From Paucibacter aquatile (lineage in GTDB: Bacteria > Pseudomonadota > Gammaproteobacteria > Burkholderiales > Burkholderiaceae_C): a stretch of DNA of 64,000 nt. The translations under genes were made by a program, and so were the position numbers. The notes beneath the pieces were generated by a model. That model did not search any database, was not told where the DNA came from, and saw only the letters and a program-made list of their open reading frames with translations. Numbering within the stretch: position 1 is the first letter of the stretch; each line of letters begins with the position of its first letter. The stretch covers positions 3,038,001 to 3,102,000 of the forward strand of contig NZ_POSP01000003.1 of the NCBI RefSeq assembly GCF_002885975.1, given 5' to 3'. This document shows positions 51,050 to 59,620 of this stretch, piece after piece.

Positions 51050-53371
51050 ATGAGCGAATTTTTTCAACGCTGGCGGGCGCGACTGCGACCGGCGGCACGC
51101 ACGATCTGGCTGCTGGGCTGCACCCCGGCGGCTTGGGCGCAGGTGAGCGGCGGCGATGTGATCGCCCTGGACCTGCGCAGCCCCATGTTCTGGCTCAGCG
51201 TGTTTGGCCTGCTGGGCGCCCTCGGCCTGGGTTTGGTGCTGGGCCTGGTGCAGTTCCAGCGCCTCAAGCTGCGCCAGCGCCGCGCCGAGTTGCTGCTGGT
51301 GCGGCGCGAACGCACCAAGCTGAGCGCCTTGCTCAATGCCATTCCCGACCCGGTCTATTTCAAGGATGCCAATGGCGCTTACGAGGGCTGCAATCCGGCT
51401 TTCGAGCAATGCACAGGCCTGCGCGAAGCCGATCTGGTGGGCCGCCGTGACGAGCAGCTGGCCGAGCGCCCGGCCTGGAGCCAGGCCCTGGGCCCGCAGC
51501 CACCGGGCAAGCCCGGCCCGCAGCGCACCCTGAGCTGGCTGACCCAGGCCGATGGCAGCCGGGCCTGCCTGGACGTGGTGCAGGCGCCGGTGTTCGACGA
51601 GGGCCAGTGCCTGGGTCAGGTCGGGGTGGCGCGCGATGTCACCGCCCTGCGCGAGGCCATGAGCCAGCTGCACCGCGCGGTGACGGTCTTCGAGCACTGC
51701 GGCGAAGGCATCATGGTGATGGATGCCGATCTGCGCATCCGCGACGTCAACCCGGCCCTGTGCGCCATCACCGGCTACAGCTGCGAGGAGCTGGAAGGCA
51801 GCATGCCGCATTACCTGCGCCTCAATGAGCAGGACCCGGACTTCCTCGAGCGCCTCTGGGCCGAGGTCGAGGCCCACGGCAAATGGAGCGGCGAGTTGAC
51901 CGACCGCCACAAGAACGGCGAGACCGTGCCGCTCTGGGGCACCATCGTCAAGGTGCCGCCGGCCGAAAGCCACGGCCAGCCGCATTACCTCTCGGTGCTG
52001 ACCGACATCTCGCGCATCAAGAAGACCGAGGCCGAGCTGCTGCACCAGAAGCTGCATGACCGCCTGACCGGCCTGCCCAATCTGGCCCTGCTGCGCGACC
52101 GCATCGAGCGCCAGGTCGGCCTGGCCCAGCGCGACCACACCTGCGTGGCCGTGCTCTACATCGACCTCGACGGCTTCCGCGACGTCAACGACATCGCCGG
52201 CCATGCCGCCGGCGACGCCGTGCTCAAGGAAACCGCTGCCCGCTTCATCAATGTGGTGCGCGCCAGCGACTCGGTGGCCCGGGTGGGCGCGGACGAGTTC
52301 GTGGTCGTGCTGTCCGGCCTGGTGGACGAAGAGACCTCCATGCGCCTGGGTGAGCGCCTGATCGACGCCATGCGCGAGCCCATCTTGCTGGGCGACAAGA
52401 GCTTCACCCTGGGCGCCAGCATCGGCCTGGCCTTGTTCCCGGCCGATGGCGTCAGCGTGGACGAGCTGCTGCGCAATGCCGAGGCGGCCATGTGCCGGGC
52501 CAAGGCCCATGCCCGCAACACTGTGCAGGCCTATCGGCCCGAGCTGACCCAGGCGGTGCAGCAGCGCTTTGAGCTGACCCATGCCCTGCGCCATGCCAAT
52601 GAGGCGGCGCAGTTCCGCCTGGAATACCAGCCCCAGGTGCGCCTGTCCGACGGCGCCCTGATCGGCGCCGAGGCCTTGCTGCGCTGGCGCCACCCGACCC
52701 GCGGGCCGATCTCGCCGGCCGAGTTCATCCCCCTGGCTGAGGACACCGGCCTGATCATCCCGATCGGCCGCTGGGTGCTGGAAACCGCCTGCGCCCAGGC
52801 CGCGCGCTGGCAGGGCCAGCCGGGCAAGCCGCAGCAGGTGGCCGTCAATGTGTCGGCGCGCCAGCTGCGCCAGCCCGACTTCATCGAGACCGTGGACTTC
52901 ATCCTGGCCGAGACTGGCTGCCCGGCCCAGGCCCTGGAGCTGGAGGTGACCGAAAGCCTGCTGCTGGAGGACGCCGAGGCCGCCATCGAGCTGCTGGGCG
53001 CGCTGACCGCGCGCGGCGTGCGGGTTGCCATCGACGACTTCGGCACCGGCTATTCCTCGCTGTCCTATCTGCGCCGCATGCCGGTGCGCACGCTCAAGAT
53101 CGACCGCAGCTTCGTCTCCGAGCTGGGCCAGGACGCCCATGTGGCGGCGATCGCCCGCACCGTCATCGTGCTGGCGCGCAGCCTCAACCTCGATGTGCTG
53201 GCCGAGGGCGTGGAAACCGCCGAGCAGGCCGCCTGGCTGCAGCGCGAGGGCTGCGACTGGGCCCAGGGCTGGCACTACGGCCGCCCCATGCCGGCCGAGG
53301 ACTTTGTGCTGACCCCACATGCCTTGCCCGACGGGCCGCGCCGCACGCTGCGGCATTTGCAGCTGGCTTGA
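51050..53371 (+). CDS. Membrane PAS-GGDEF(degenerate)-EAL protein
   Basis: A 773-residue protein. N-terminal signal-like segment and one membrane helix (FWLSVFGLLGALGLGLVLGLV, about residues 45-66), PAS domains at about 90-205 and 210-325, a GGDEF domain at about 335-500 with GADEF in place of GGDEF, and an EAL domain at about 510-760 with intact AEALLRW, VNVSARQL, LEVTES, DDFGTGYSS and AEGVET. The first Gly of GGDEF is kept and the second is Ala, so cyclase activity is doubtful, while the EAL domain should be an active phosphodiesterase. Predicted to lower c-di-GMP. ATG 51050. Confidence 0.93.
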   Translation: MSEFFQRWRARLRPAARTIWLLGCTPAAWAQVSGGDVIALDLRSPMFWLSVFGLLGALGLGLVLGLVQFQRLKLRQRRAELLLVRRERTKLSALLNAIPDPVYFKDANGAYEGCNPAFEQCTGLREADLVGRRDEQLAERPAWSQALGPQPPGKPGPQRTLSWLTQADGSRACLDVVQAPVFDEGQCLGQVGVARDVTALREAMSQLHRAVTVFEHCGEGIMVMDADLRIRDVNPALCAITGYSCEELEGSMPHYLRLNEQDPDFLERLWAEVEAHGKWSGELTDRHKNGETVPLWGTIVKVPPAESHGQPHYLSVLTDISRIKKTEAELLHQKLHDRLTGLPNLALLRDRIERQVGLAQRDHTCVAVLYIDLDGFRDVNDIAGHAAGDAVLKETAARFINVVRASDSVARVGADEFVVVLSGLVDEETSMRLGERLIDAMREPILLGDKSFTLGASIGLALFPADGVSVDELLRNAEAAMCRAKAHARNTVQAYRPELTQAVQQRFELTHALRHANEAAQFRLEYQPQVRLSDGALIGAEALLRWRHPTRGPISPAEFIPLAEDTGLIIPIGRWVLETACAQAARWQGQPGKPQQVAVNVSARQLRQPDFIETVDFILAETGCPAQALELEVTESLLLEDAEAAIELLGALTARGVRVAIDDFGTGYSSLSYLRRMPVRTLKIDRSFVSELGQDAHVAAIARTVIVLARSLNLDVLAEGVETAEQAAWLQREGCDWAQGWHYGRPMPAEDFVLTPHALPDGPRRTLRHLQLA

Positions 53372-53484
53372 GCCGGCTGGTGCACGCTCGGCGGGGCGAG
53401 ATGGCGGAGACCGCCTCGGCCTTGCGTTACGCTCCCGGGGTGGCTTGCCGCTGGCAGCCCAGTTCTGCCCGAGGAGAAACCCGC

Positions 53485-54339
53485 ATGAGCCCCCAGCACC
53501 CGCGTCGTTCCATTGTTTGCAGCCTGAGTGCGTTCGCGCTGCTCGCGGCGCCTGTCGCGCCCGCCTGGGCTGCGGAGCCGCGTGATCGCGGCGTGGAACT
53601 CAAGACCGTGGAGCTGCGCTCCAGCGGCCGTTATGAAAGCCTGCGCCTCGACGAAGGCGTGCGCGATGTGGAGCTGGACCATCAGATCAGCGGTGCCTGC
53701 CGCTTCAACCGCAGCTGGGGCTTCGACCTCAGCAACCGCGAGCTCTGGGTCAATGACGGCTGCTCGGCTCGCTTCAAGCTGTTTGGCGATGCCATCAACG
53801 GCGAAGACGGTGGCAGGGAGTCTTCGGGCATCAGCACCGGTGCCGTGGTGGCGGGTGTGGCGGCCGTGGCGGCCATTGCCCTGCTGGCCTCCAAATCGGG
53901 CAAGGACAAAGACAACAACAGCAACAACAACGACGGTGACTGGCAGGGCCCGGACCGCCCGCAATGGGGCAGCGGCCAGATCCGCGGCAAGGACGGCCTG
54001 TGCCTGGACATGTCGGGCCGGGTCGAGCGCGGCACCGAGGCCATCGTCTTCAACTGCCACGGCGGCAACAACCAGCGCTTCAGCTGGAGCAACCGCGGCG
54101 AGCTGCGCGTGGGCGGCATGTGTCTCGATGTGGCCGAAGGCAACCGCGAGGACGGCGCGCGCGTGATCGCCTGGCCCTGTAGCGGCGGCGTCAACCAGCG
54201 CTGGACCCGTCAGGGCAGCGAGATCCGCAGCCGCATGAACGGCAAATGCCTGGACATCAAGGAAGGCCGCGCTCGGCCCAAGCAGCCGGTGCTGCTGTGG
54301 AGCTGCAACGGCGGCAGCAACCAGCGCTGGAGCTGGTGA
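53485..54339 (+). CDS. DUF3011-like and ricin-type lectin exported protein
   Basis: A 284-residue protein. Signal peptide (SLSAFALLAAPVAPAWA), then a DUF3011-like part with CRFNRSWGFD and LWVNDGCSARF, a hydrophobic segment in the middle (GAVVAGVAAVAAIALLASK, about 115-134), an Asn/Asp-rich linker and a C-terminal ricin-type beta-trefoil with QxW motifs: NNQRFSW, VNQRWTR and SNQRWSW, and GKCLDI/GLCLDM repeats. The beta-trefoil binds sugars in the family. ATG 53485 has GAGGAG upstream. Topology with a mid-chain membrane segment is unusual for a lectin. Confidence 0.85.
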   Translation: MSPQHPRRSIVCSLSAFALLAAPVAPAWAAEPRDRGVELKTVELRSSGRYESLRLDEGVRDVELDHQISGACRFNRSWGFDLSNRELWVNDGCSARFKLFGDAINGEDGGRESSGISTGAVVAGVAAVAAIALLASKSGKDKDNNSNNNDGDWQGPDRPQWGSGQIRGKDGLCLDMSGRVERGTEAIVFNCHGGNNQRFSWSNRGELRVGGMCLDVAEGNREDGARVIAWPCSGGVNQRWTRQGSEIRSRMNGKCLDIKEGRARPKQPVLLWSCNGGSNQRWSW

Positions 54340-54447
54340 AGGCCTGAGTTCACGCGCCTGTCATGCCGCGCAGGCAGGCTGTCCATGTCGAGGTGGGCGC
54401 TTTCTTTGCTCCCTCTGTGTTCCCCCCTCCCTTCTTTCCGCCCAACC

Positions 54448-55377
54448 ATGAGCACGCCGCCGAACTCGAATGTGGACCCCGCCGACCTGATGCAGCGCAT
54501 GCAGGCGGACCTGATCGACAGCTATGACGAAGAGCTGGAGATGGAGATTGACGACCGCGGCTTCGATGAAGACGCGATCCGCAGCCGCTTCACGCCCGAG
54601 CAGCGCCTGCAGCGCCGCGCCTATTTCCAGGAGCTGTTCCGCCTGCAGGGCGAGCTGGTCAAGCTGCAGGACTGGGTGGTGGCCAGCAAGCACAAGGCCG
54701 TCATCATCTTTGAGGGCCGCGACGCCGCGGGCAAGGGCGGCGTGATCAAGCGCATCACCCAGCGCCTGAACCCGCGCGTCTGCCGGGTGGCGGCATTGCC
54801 CGCACCGAACGACCGCGAGCGCACGCAGTGGTATTTCCAGCGCTACATCTCTCATCTGCCAGCCGGTGGCGAGATCGTGCTGTTTGATCGCAGCTGGTAC
54901 AACCGCGCCGGCGTCGAGCGGGTCATGGGCTTTTGCAGCGACGACGAGTACGAGGAGTTCTTCCGCTCGGTGCCCGAGTTCGAAAAAATGCTGGTGCGCG
55001 CCGGCATCCAGGTCATCAAGTACTGGTTCTCGATCTCCGACGAGGAACAGCACACCCGCTTCCTGGGCCGCATCCACGACCCGCTCAAGCAGTGGAAGCT
55101 CAGCCCCATGGACCTGGAGTCGCGCCGCCGCTGGGAGGACTACACCAAGGCCAAGGAAGTGATGATGGAGCGCACCCACATTGCAGAGGCGCCCTGGTGG
55201 GTGGTGCAGGCCGACGATAAGAAAAAGGCCCGCCTGAACTGCATGGCCCATTTGCTGGCCCAGATGCCGTACCACGAGATCCCGCACCCGCCGGTCATCC
55301 TGCCCTCGCGCGAGCGACACGAGGATTACGAACGCCAACCCGTGCCGCCGGAGATGGTGGTGCCGGAGTTGTACTGA
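54448..55377 (+). CDS. ppk2: Polyphosphate kinase 2 family protein
   Basis: A 309-residue single-domain PPK2. Walker A FEGRDAAGKGGVIKRI, the Walker B region FDRSWYNRAGVERVM, and the lid with SISDEEQHTRFLGRIHDPLKQWKLSPMD are diagnostic. PPK2 enzymes use polyphosphate to phosphorylate nucleoside mono- or diphosphates, or run in reverse; the sub-class is not clear from this reading. ATG 54448 follows a long pyrimidine-rich leader without a clear Shine-Dalgarno. Single gene. Confidence 0.94.
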   Translation: MSTPPNSNVDPADLMQRMQADLIDSYDEELEMEIDDRGFDEDAIRSRFTPEQRLQRRAYFQELFRLQGELVKLQDWVVASKHKAVIIFEGRDAAGKGGVIKRITQRLNPRVCRVAALPAPNDRERTQWYFQRYISHLPAGGEIVLFDRSWYNRAGVERVMGFCSDDEYEEFFRSVPEFEKMLVRAGIQVIKYWFSISDEEQHTRFLGRIHDPLKQWKLSPMDLESRRRWEDYTKAKEVMMERTHIAEAPWWVVQADDKKKARLNCMAHLLAQMPYHEIPHPPVILPSRERHEDYERQPVPPEMVVPELY

Positions 55378-55463
55378 AGTCTCCCCATTTCGGGTGATGG
55401 ACTGCGAAGGTGAGCCGGGCTGCAATCCGGCCGCCGATTGACTCCCTGCTTGCGAGCGCCTCC

Positions 55464-56219
55464 ATGTTCTTCCAGCCGACCTCTGCTTCAAACACATCTT
55501 TGTTTTCGTCTGTCCCCACGCGCACCAGTCTTTGGGCTGCCCTGACCTTGAGCCTGGGATTGATCCAGGGTTGCGGCGGCGGCGGTGGGGGGAACGACAC
55601 GACGCCTGAGCCGGTCAAGCCCAGCAGCTATGACTTGCAGGCGACGATGAGCCAGTACTACACCAAGGCCCAGAGCTGGAGCTTGAGCGGAACTGTTGGC
55701 GCTGTGCCGGTCAGCGCGGTCCTGAGCGTGGCGCCCAAGACGGGCACGGCGGTGTTCCCGGTCAATGGCAAGGCCTACACCTACACGCAGCAAGAGATGA
55801 AGCTGACGGTCAATGGGCAGACCACCAACACCATGGGCGAGCTGTTTTTTGACGCGACCGTGATGCAGACCGAGGCGGTCAGCGCACGCAGCGATGACAC
55901 CTGCGAGCAGGCCCAGACCAAGGGCAGCTTCTCGCGCGCGGCCAAGGTCGGCGACAGTGGCGCCAATGGCAGCGGGTTCGAGTACGTCAGTTGCGCGCCG
56001 GGCGCCGCTGTGGAGGCCAATTACGTCGACACCTGGCAGCTGAAGGAAGAGGGCGGTCGGGTCCTGCTGTGTCTGAATCGCAGTTCCAAAGTGGTGGCCA
56101 GTGGCTTCACCCGGGTGGGCAGCCAATGCCACCAGGTGCTGGCCGATGGCAGCCTCGGCCCTTTCATGAGCCTCAGCCTGATCACCGAGGACGGCACCCT
56201 CTCGATGAAGACGCTGTGA
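55464..56219 (+). CDS. Exported lipoprotein of unknown function
   Basis: A 251-residue protein. The N-terminal segment ends in LTLSLGLIQGCGGGGGGND, a lipobox with Cys followed by a Gly linker. The mature part is beta-rich with four further cysteines (DDTCEQAQ, YVSCAPG, LLCLNRS, SQCHQV), probably two disulfides. No family was recognised. ATG 55464 is used; GTG 55410 is in frame but adds an implausible N terminus. The PAP2 gene follows after 110 bp. Confidence 0.72.
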   Translation: MFFQPTSASNTSLFSSVPTRTSLWAALTLSLGLIQGCGGGGGGNDTTPEPVKPSSYDLQATMSQYYTKAQSWSLSGTVGAVPVSAVLSVAPKTGTAVFPVNGKAYTYTQQEMKLTVNGQTTNTMGELFFDATVMQTEAVSARSDDTCEQAQTKGSFSRAAKVGDSGANGSGFEYVSCAPGAAVEANYVDTWQLKEEGGRVLLCLNRSSKVVASGFTRVGSQCHQVLADGSLGPFMSLSLITEDGTLSMKTL

Positions 56220-56329
56220 TCGTCGGTCCGGTTTCAGGCGAGGGTTCTGCGTGGCAGAGGTCTCGCTGAAGCGCGCGGAGCGCCCGGCGCCGACCGCTGA
56301 GGGCGCGTGCAGGCGCTAGGATCGGCACG

Positions 56330-57070
56330 ATGAATTGGGGCTTTGCATCTTCCGCCGTCACGCTGTGGCCCTGGCTGACCCGCCTGGGCGAGGCGCAGTT
56401 TCTACTTCCGCTGGCCTTGTTGGGCCTGGCCTGGGTCTGGCGCAGTGCGGGAGCGCGCGCCGCCCAAAGGGCCTGGGCCTGGCGCGCTCTGGCCTTGTTG
56501 GCCGCTGTGATCGGCGTGACCACGGCCAGCAAGCTGGCTTTCATGGGCTGGGGCCTGGGCATCGCGCGCTGGGATTTCACCGGTTTTTCCGGGCATTCCA
56601 TGTTCGCCGCAGCGGTCTTGCCCCTGCTGACCTGGCTGGCGCTGGCGGCTTCTCCGGCTGTCTCGGTTCGGGCGGATCGTGAATCCGACCGAGGTCGGTT
56701 TTCGACCGCTACTTGGGCTTGGATTGGCTTGTCCTACGCGCTGGCGGCTTTGATTGCTTACTCACGCCTGAAAGTTGGTGCGCACTCTGTTTCAGAGTCG
56801 GTGACCGGTTTTCTGCTCGGCGCCGTGGCCAGTGGCGCCAGCTTGTGGCTGGCGCCGACGCTGCGGCGCGGTTTGCCGCGCGGTCTGCCCATGGCTGCCT
56901 TGGCGCTCTTGCTGCTGATGCCCTCGATGGCGCCGCCGTCACGCAGCCATGATTGGGTCACCCATTGGGCGCTGCAGTTGTCGGGCCGTCAGCAGCCGGT
57001 CGATCGGCGGGATCTTCAGGAGCCCGAGGCTGGGCCGGAACTGCAGCACCTGCAAGAGCCGACGTCTTGA
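56330..57070 (+). CDS. PAP2-superfamily membrane phosphatase
   Basis: A 246-residue membrane protein with about six hydrophobic segments. The PAP2 motifs are partly visible: FTGFSGHSMFAAAVLP and YSRLKVGAHSVSESVTGFLLG, the second and third phosphatase motifs with their catalytic His. The first motif (KxxxxxxRP) is not clear in the region SKLAFMGWGLGIARWDFTG. Such enzymes act on lipid phosphates such as undecaprenyl pyrophosphate or phosphatidic acid. ATG 56330. The C-terminal tail is hydrophilic and Glu/Gln-rich. Confidence 0.85.
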   Translation: MNWGFASSAVTLWPWLTRLGEAQFLLPLALLGLAWVWRSAGARAAQRAWAWRALALLAAVIGVTTASKLAFMGWGLGIARWDFTGFSGHSMFAAAVLPLLTWLALAASPAVSVRADRESDRGRFSTATWAWIGLSYALAALIAYSRLKVGAHSVSESVTGFLLGAVASGASLWLAPTLRRGLPRGLPMAALALLLLMPSMAPPSRSHDWVTHWALQLSGRQQPVDRRDLQEPEAGPELQHLQEPTS

Positions 57071-57088
57071 GTGTTGGCTTGAGGGGCC

Positions 57089-57337
57089 TCAGTGGCAGGT
57101 CGGCTTGGCGGCGTCACCCAGAGACCCAGCCGAGATCGGCATGAAGCTGAGCGTCGCGATGCACAGTTCGGCCAGCAGACCTTCGTCATCATCGCCGCCT
57201 TCGGTGACCTGCAGGCCCTGGCTCAGCTCGTAGGACGATTCGAACCAGCCACAGCTGTGAATCGGCTCGGCAGCGTCGCCTGGAAGCGGGGCCTTGCGTT
57301 GGAGTGTGGCCGGGGGCAGGGCAGCATGGATGCGCAT
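57089..57337 (-). CDS. Small acidic protein of unknown function
   Basis: An 82-residue protein on the strand opposite to its neighbours. The sequence has HSCGWFESSYELSQGLQVTEGGDDDEGLLAELCIATLSF, an acidic, Cys-containing core, and ends in KPTCH. ATG 57337 is preceded by GGAGACTTTCATC, a good Shine-Dalgarno, and a compact layout supports it being real. The PAP2 gene ends 19 bp away. No family recognised. Confidence 0.6.
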   Translation of the reverse strand: MRIHAALPPATLQRKAPLPGDAAEPIHSCGWFESSYELSQGLQVTEGGDDDEGLLAELCIATLSFMPISAGSLGDAAKPTCH

Positions 57338-57668
57338 GATGAAAGTCTCCAGAGGGCTTGCTTGTGTTGCCGCTGCCGGCTGCCAGGCTGAGTAGCCTGC
57401 GCCGGCGTCTGGAATTCATATTCGGCGACGCGATTCGTGCTTCCCATCACACTTCGGGGCGTGCGATGGGGGAGGGTGGGGGGGTGTTCGCTGAGGCATC
57501 CCCCCAGAAGAGGGGGACTTGACCGGCGTGCCCACCGAAAAGAAATGAGGCTGGATCAGCGGTCGAATTCACGCGGAGGCACCCGCAAGCGAGGGCCTGC
57601 CGCGAGCAGAAAGTTCAAGCAAGTCGCGTATGCTGCCGCAGCGCGAAAAGGACGGAACGGATCTGCTG
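57338..57668. other. Intergenic leader of the deacetylase operon
   Basis: 331 bp between the small acidic gene and the deacetylase. It contains the G-rich run at 57468-57484 and a CCCCC / GGGGG inverted repeat at about 57500-57515. A TTGACC at 57519 could be a -35 element but no convincing -10 was found at the proper distance. No additional gene is seen. Confidence 0.45.
57468..57484 (+). promoter_or_regulatory. G-quadruplex-capable G-run
   Basis: GGGGGAGGGTGGGGGGG, four G-tracts of three or more separated by one base, lies upstream of the deacetylase operon. A C/G-rich hairpin follows within 40 bp. A structural or regulatory role is inferred. Confidence 0.5.
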
Positions 57669-58634
57669 ATGCTCAATGTTTTTTACACAGTCGATGTGGA
57701 GGTGTGGTGTGACGGTTGGAACGATATCGATTCCAAGTTCCCCGCCGCCTTCCAGAGCTATGTGTACGGGCCGACGGCGGCCGGAAACTTTGGCCTGCCC
57801 TTCCAACTGAAACTGCTCAGTGACCATGGCCTGACGGGGGTGTTCTTTGTCGAGCCCCTGTTCGCTGCGCGCTTCGGTATCGAGCCGCTGCGAGAGATCG
57901 TTGGCATGATTGAGGCCGCCGGCCATGAGGTGCAGCTGCATCTGCACACCGAGTGGGTGGACGAGGGCCGGCCGAACACCATCCTGCCCAACAGCACGCA
58001 CAAGCGGCAGTACCTGCGCATGTTCGATCTGGCCGAGCAGACCCAGCTGATCGGCATCGGCCTGGACTACCTGGCCCAGGCGGGCGCCCGGCGCCCCAAT
58101 GCCTTCCGCGCCGGCAGCTTTGGCTTCAATCACCTGACCCTGCAGGCCTTGCAGGCGCATGGCATCGTCCACGACTCCAGCTACAACGCCACCATGTTTG
58201 GCCCGGACAGCGGCCTGGTGCCTGGAACCCTGCTGACCGATTGCTGCGCTTTCGATGGCGTGCTGGAGCATCCGATGACCGTCTATGACGACGGCTTTGG
58301 CCGCCTGCGCCACGCGCAGCTGACGGCCTCCTCCAGCGCCGAGATGGAAACCCTGCTCTGGCAGGCGCTGGAGCGCGGCCAGTCCGAGTTCGTCATCCTC
58401 TCGCACAACTTTGAGTTGCTGAATCCGGCCAAGAACCGGGCCGATGCGGTGGTCGTCAAACGCCTCGAAAAGCTGTGCCGTTTCGTCAGCGACAATCGTG
58501 CCCATTTCAATATGTCAGGCTTTCATGGCTTGAACGCCCGCACGGTGCAAACCCAACCCTTGCCCTTGGCTTCCACACGCTGGAAAACCGGGATGCGAAC
58601 GCTGGAACAAGCGTATCGCCGGAGATATCAGTGA
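57669..58634 (+). CDS. NodB-like polysaccharide deacetylase family protein
   Basis: A 321-residue protein of the polysaccharide deacetylase superfamily. Motif 1 is YTVDVEVWCDGW (Asp, related to the VDVEDW form of exopolysaccharide loci), motif 2 is HEVQLHLHTEWVD (metal His), and FRAGSFGFN is motif 3. It should remove N-acetyl or other acyl groups from an amino sugar, probably in the cytoplasm since there is no signal peptide. ATG 57669 (MLNVFYTVDVE) is used; a start at 57630 is in frame. The stop overlaps the start of the next gene (GTGA), so the four genes to 61389 form an operon. Confidence 0.85.
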   Translation: MLNVFYTVDVEVWCDGWNDIDSKFPAAFQSYVYGPTAAGNFGLPFQLKLLSDHGLTGVFFVEPLFAARFGIEPLREIVGMIEAAGHEVQLHLHTEWVDEGRPNTILPNSTHKRQYLRMFDLAEQTQLIGIGLDYLAQAGARRPNAFRAGSFGFNHLTLQALQAHGIVHDSSYNATMFGPDSGLVPGTLLTDCCAFDGVLEHPMTVYDDGFGRLRHAQLTASSSAEMETLLWQALERGQSEFVILSHNFELLNPAKNRADAVVVKRLEKLCRFVSDNRAHFNMSGFHGLNARTVQTQPLPLASTRWKTGMRTLEQAYRRRYQ

Positions 58635-59569
58635 ATTCCTGGTTTGTCGCGCAGGTACCTTTCAAGTTTCAGTTCAGCGACTGGACTTGGTTTCGCTTCA
58701 ATTTGAACCTGCAATGCAGCCAGGTGCGCCTGTCCGACCCCGGTGAGCCGGTGTTGCAGCCCGTGGCGCCGGATCGCGCCTTGCCGGCCGATTGCGCGGG
58801 TTACCTGATTCGCTCGCTGCCGGTGCAGGCCACCTTGCCCGTGTTGAGCACGCAGGGTGATTATCTGGTGTATGTCCGCCAGCATTACCCGCGTTATTTC
58901 ATCGACCTGAACCAGTCTTTTGAAGACTACAAGGCCAAGTTTTCGGCCAAGACGCGTTCGACCATCAACCGCAAGATCAAGAAATTTGCCGAGCATTGTG
59001 GTGGCAGCCTGGATTGGCGCCAGTACACACGCCCCGAGGAGATGGGTGAGTTTCTGAAACTGGCCCGCCAGGTGTCGGCCCTGACCTATCAGGAGAAACT
59101 GCTCGACGCCGGGATTCCCAATTCAGAGGCATTCACGGCCGAGGTGATGCAACTGGCGGCGCAGGATCTCGTGCGCGCCTACATCATCTTCCACGAGGGC
59201 AAACCCGTTTCTTATCTGTACTGCCCGATCGAAGAAGGCGTGCTGGTGTATTCCTATCTGGGCTACGACCCCAGTTTCATGAAACTGTCGGTCGGCACGG
59301 TGCTGCAGTGGCAGGCGCTGGAAACCATTTTTGCCGAAGGCAAGCACAAGTATTTCGATTTCACCGAGGGCGAATCCGAGCACAAAAAGCTGTTCGCCAC
59401 CGGCCATCGGCAATGTGCCGATGTGTTTTTCATTCGCCGCAGTCTGGCCCATTGGTTGCTGGTGCAGGGGCATCGCCATTTCAATGCCGCGGTCGAGAAA
59501 TTCGGCGAGTTTCTCGAGCGCCACAATTTGAAGACACGCATCCGCCAGTGGATGCGCTTCGGTGCCTGA
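58631..59569 (+). CDS. FemAB/GNAT-like acyltransferase
   Basis: A 312-residue protein with a FemAB-type double-GNAT character. The C-terminal half has the GNAT_6/FemAB-like features: YQEKLLDAGIPNS, DLVRAYIIFHEGKPVSYLYCPIEEGVLVYSYLGYDPSFMKLSVGTVL and KYFDFTEGESEHKKLF. Related proteins accompany exopolysaccharide and PEP-CTERM loci. It probably transfers an acyl or aminoacyl group to an amine. The GTG at 58631 overlaps the deacetylase stop. The substrate is unknown. Confidence 0.82.
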   Translation: MNSWFVAQVPFKFQFSDWTWFRFNLNLQCSQVRLSDPGEPVLQPVAPDRALPADCAGYLIRSLPVQATLPVLSTQGDYLVYVRQHYPRYFIDLNQSFEDYKAKFSAKTRSTINRKIKKFAEHCGGSLDWRQYTRPEEMGEFLKLARQVSALTYQEKLLDAGIPNSEAFTAEVMQLAAQDLVRAYIIFHEGKPVSYLYCPIEEGVLVYSYLGYDPSFMKLSVGTVLQWQALETIFAEGKHKYFDFTEGESEHKKLFATGHRQCADVFFIRRSLAHWLLVQGHRHFNAAVEKFGEFLERHNLKTRIRQWMRFGA

Positions 59570-59620
59570 GGCTTTGCTGCCGCCGGTGCGCCGGGTTTTG
59601 ATTCTTGAGTCGGAAGCTAC

